This document shows, one piece after another, positions 62,557 through 64,000 of a DNA stretch of 64,000 bases; within the stretch, counting starts at the first letter, position 1; the number at the start of each line of letters is the position of its first letter. The notes beneath the pieces are model-generated. The model was given only the letters and a program-made list of their open reading frames with translations, had not been told where the DNA came from and searched no databases. The stretch comes from Myxococcota bacterium (lineage in GTDB: Bacteria; Myxococcota; JAJVIH01): NCBI GenBank assembly GCA_022072125.1, contig JAJVIH010000004.1:62001-126000 (forward strand), in the 5' to 3' direction. The position numbers were made by a program, and so were the translations under genes.

Positions 62557-63330
62557 TCATCCCAGCATGCCCTCGATGGGGCTGCTGGCGGCGGCGTGCA
62601 GCTTGCGCGGAATCCGCCCCGCCAGAAAGGCCATGCGTCCGGCCTGCACGCCCAGTTTCATGGCCGCCGCCATGGCGACCGGGTCCTTGGACCCCGCGAT
62701 GGCGGTGTTCATGAGGACGGCCGTGGCGCCCAGTTCCATCACCTTCGCCGCGTCGGATGGCACGCCCACGCCCGCATCCACGATCACCGGAACCTTCGCC
62801 TGTTCCAGGATGATCGCCAGATTGTAGGGGTTGCGCAATCCCAGCCCCGAGCCGATGGGCGCCGCCAGCGGCATCACCGCCGCGCAGCCCGCATCCTCCA
62901 GTTTTTTGCACACCACCGGATCATCCATGCAGTAGGGCATGACGATGAAGCCTTCCTTGACCAGGATTTTCGCGGCCTCGACCGTGGCTTCGTTGTCGGG
63001 AAACAGGGTGCGCTGGTCGCCGATGACCTCCAGCTTGACCAGATCGCCCAGACCCAGTTCACGCCCCAGGCGGGCGTAACGCAGCGCTTCTTCCGCCGTA
63101 TAACAACCGGCGGTATTGGGCAGAAAAGTCACGCTGCCCGGCGGAACATGATGCATCAGGGAGTCCTGCCCCCGCGCCTTCAGGTCCACGCGGCGCACCG
63201 CGACGGTGATCATTTCCGCGCCCGATGCGTCCAGGCAGCGTTTGTTCTCGGCGAAATCCTTGTACTTGCCCGTGCCGATGATCAACCGGCTGGTGAAAAC
63301 ATGTTTTCCAACGCTCCAGGTGTCAGTCAT
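62557..63330 (-). CDS. thiG: thiazole synthase
   Basis: A 257-residue TIM-barrel enzyme that makes the thiazole phosphate of thiamine from DXP, dehydroglycine or glycine imine and ThiS-thiocarboxylate. Motifs are [46 protein letters not shown] (the catalytic Lys in VKLE), [15 protein letters not shown] and [21 protein letters not shown]. It starts 3 nt after thiS. No thiH/thiO or thiF is present in the window. Confidence 0.97.
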   Translation of the reverse strand: MTDTWSVGKHVFTSRLIIGTGKYKDFAENKRCLDASGAEMITVAVRRVDLKARGQDSLMHHVPPGSVTFLPNTAGCYTAEEALRYARLGRELGLGDLVKLEVIGDQRTLFPDNEATVEAAKILVKEGFIVMPYCMDDPVVCKKLEDAGCAAVMPLAAPIGSGLGLRNPYNLAIILEQAKVPVIVDAGVGVPSDAAKVMELGATAVLMNTAIAGSKDPVAMAAAMKLGVQAGRMAFLAGRIPRKLHAAASSPIEGMLG

Positions 63331-63333
63331 GGA

Positions 63334-63534
63334 TTATCCTCCGCCCACGAACTGGACGATTTCGATCTGATCGCCGTCGCGGATGCTGACGCCGGCGAAG
63401 CGGTCGCGCTTCACCAGTTCCCGGTTGACCTCCACCGCGACATAGGAAGGATTGAGCCCGAGCGTGCGCAGCAGGGCGTCTATCCGCTGCGGCTCGATGG
63501 ATTGCTCTTCGCCGTTGATGGTCACCCGGATCAT
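63334..63534 (-). CDS. thiS: sulfur carrier protein ThiS
   Basis: A 66-residue ubiquitin-like sulfur carrier starting IRVTINGEEQ and ending IEIVQFVGGG. The terminal Gly-Gly is the point of adenylation and thiocarboxylate formation; here three glycines end the chain. The ATG 63534 start gives the usual length; a longer frame to 63570 adds an unlikely leader. It is translated just before thiG. Confidence 0.93.
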   Translation of the reverse strand: MIRVTINGEEQSIEPQRIDALLRTLGLNPSYVAVEVNRELVKRDRFAGVSIRDGDQIEIVQFVGGG

Positions 63535-63714
63535 CGCGCGCAAGATAGCGGTGGCGGCCAGTGGTGGCAACCATCCCTTTCCGGAGACGGATCAGGGCAG
63601 TCGCGGGAGATTGTCCGTGAGTTTGCTCCCGGCTTATCGTCCCGGCGCGGATACTGTACGCAAACGGAGCCGGGAGAGGGTGTTCCGGAGGACATTTCTG
63701 TGGGAGAAGCAATC

Positions 63715-64000
63715 ATGAATGCGACCAGTTTCGCGGACCTGGCCGGTCAGGTGACGATTCCCGAGGCGGGGACCATCAGCAAAACCCTGTACCAGGATGA
63801 AAAACTCAAGGTGGTTCTGTTCGGTTTCGCGGCCGGTCAGGAACTCTCCGAACACACCGCATCGGTTCCCGCCATCATTCATTTCCTGGAAGGGGAGGCG
63901 AGGGTCACCCTGGGGAACGAAGTGCTGGACGCCAGGGCCAACAGTTGGGCCCATATGCCCGCTCATCTCCCGCACAGCATCAGCGCCCGGACGCCCACCA
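63715..64000 (+). CDS. cupin-domain protein, truncated by the window edge
   Basis: At least 95 residues are visible before the window ends, with no stop codon. The cupin motif 1 appears as GQELSEHTASVPAIIHFLEG and motif 2 as WAHMPAHLPHSISA, a small single-cupin fold with His ligands. It has GGGAGAAG upstream of ATG 63715. Function cannot be set from a partial frame; it may be an iron- or manganese-binding small barrel involved in stress or sugar metabolism. It is divergent from thiS. Confidence 0.8.
   Translation, partial: MNATSFADLAGQVTIPEAGTISKTLYQDEKLKVVLFGFAAGQELSEHTASVPAIIHFLEGEARVTLGNEVLDARANSWAHMPAHLPHSISARTPT

Noticed and set aside
63535-63714. Possible TPP riboswitch upstream of thiS on the minus strand
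   Set aside because: Only a fragment resembling CCTGATC is seen; the paired CTGAGA and GGGTGC elements are not present together.

Overview
The window is a high-GC bacterial chromosomal segment with tightly packed genes. I infer a delta-proteobacterial or Myxococcota-like organism. The reasons are the many lipoproteins, several of them cysteine-rich; an acidic FYDLN-type protein; a carB-greA arrangement; a TatD/radical-SAM protein; and a sigma-54 factor together with an enhancer-binding protein. This taxonomic call is an inference from gene content. I found no rRNA, tRNA, CRISPR array, insertion sequence or prophage.

Layout. 0-6 kb: rpoN (sigma-54), two small proteins (one DUF1844), a lipoprotein with a concanavalin-like fold, and a C-terminal processing protease with a long periplasmic extension. 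6-16 kb: a lipid/polyketide cluster of a fatty acyl-AMP ligase, a 2310-residue megasynthase (KS-AT-ACP-KR-DH plus a PLP alpha-oxoamine synthase) and a Sfp-type phosphopantetheinyl transferase, with a hotdog thioesterase facing it. 16-21 kb: a CinA-like protein, hisS, a GDSL/SGNH protein and a TatD-radical SAM fusion. 21-29 kb: a sigma-54 activator, an acyl-CoA dehydrogenase, a perfect palindrome, a five-gene operon (UbiG-like methyltransferase, metal-binding HMA protein, two SDR proteins, one unknown) and methylmalonyl-CoA epimerase. 29-36 kb: lipoproteins, a protein resembling RelA/SpoT synthetases, a ferredoxin, coaX, trmL and several unknown genes. 36-42 kb: the FYDLN acidic protein, DUF486, and a carB-greA-zinc ribbon-yhhN operon. 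42-50 kb: a lipoprotein hydrolase, a single-chain MmeI-like restriction-modification enzyme and alaS. 50-55 kb: a cysteine-rich lipoprotein, a vWA lipoprotein and an ArnT/PMT-like glycosyltransferase with a cysteine-rich tail. 55-60 kb: a complete branched-chain amino acid ABC transporter. 60-64 kb: a GMC oxidoreductase with a Tat-exported partner, thiG-thiS and a truncated cupin.

The most interesting region is 6.2-15.7 kb. The ligase can load a fatty acid, the megasynthase can extend it by one malonyl unit and reduce and dehydrate it, and the C-terminal PLP domain can release it by decarboxylative condensation with an amino acid. With KR and DH but no ER, the expected product is a 2-amino-4-en-3-one. 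If the amino acid is serine, that is 3-ketosphingosine made by a polyketide route. The domain order resembles the PUFA synthase PfaA rather than a modular PKS. Substrates and product are inference; the domains and active-site residues are visible in the sequence.
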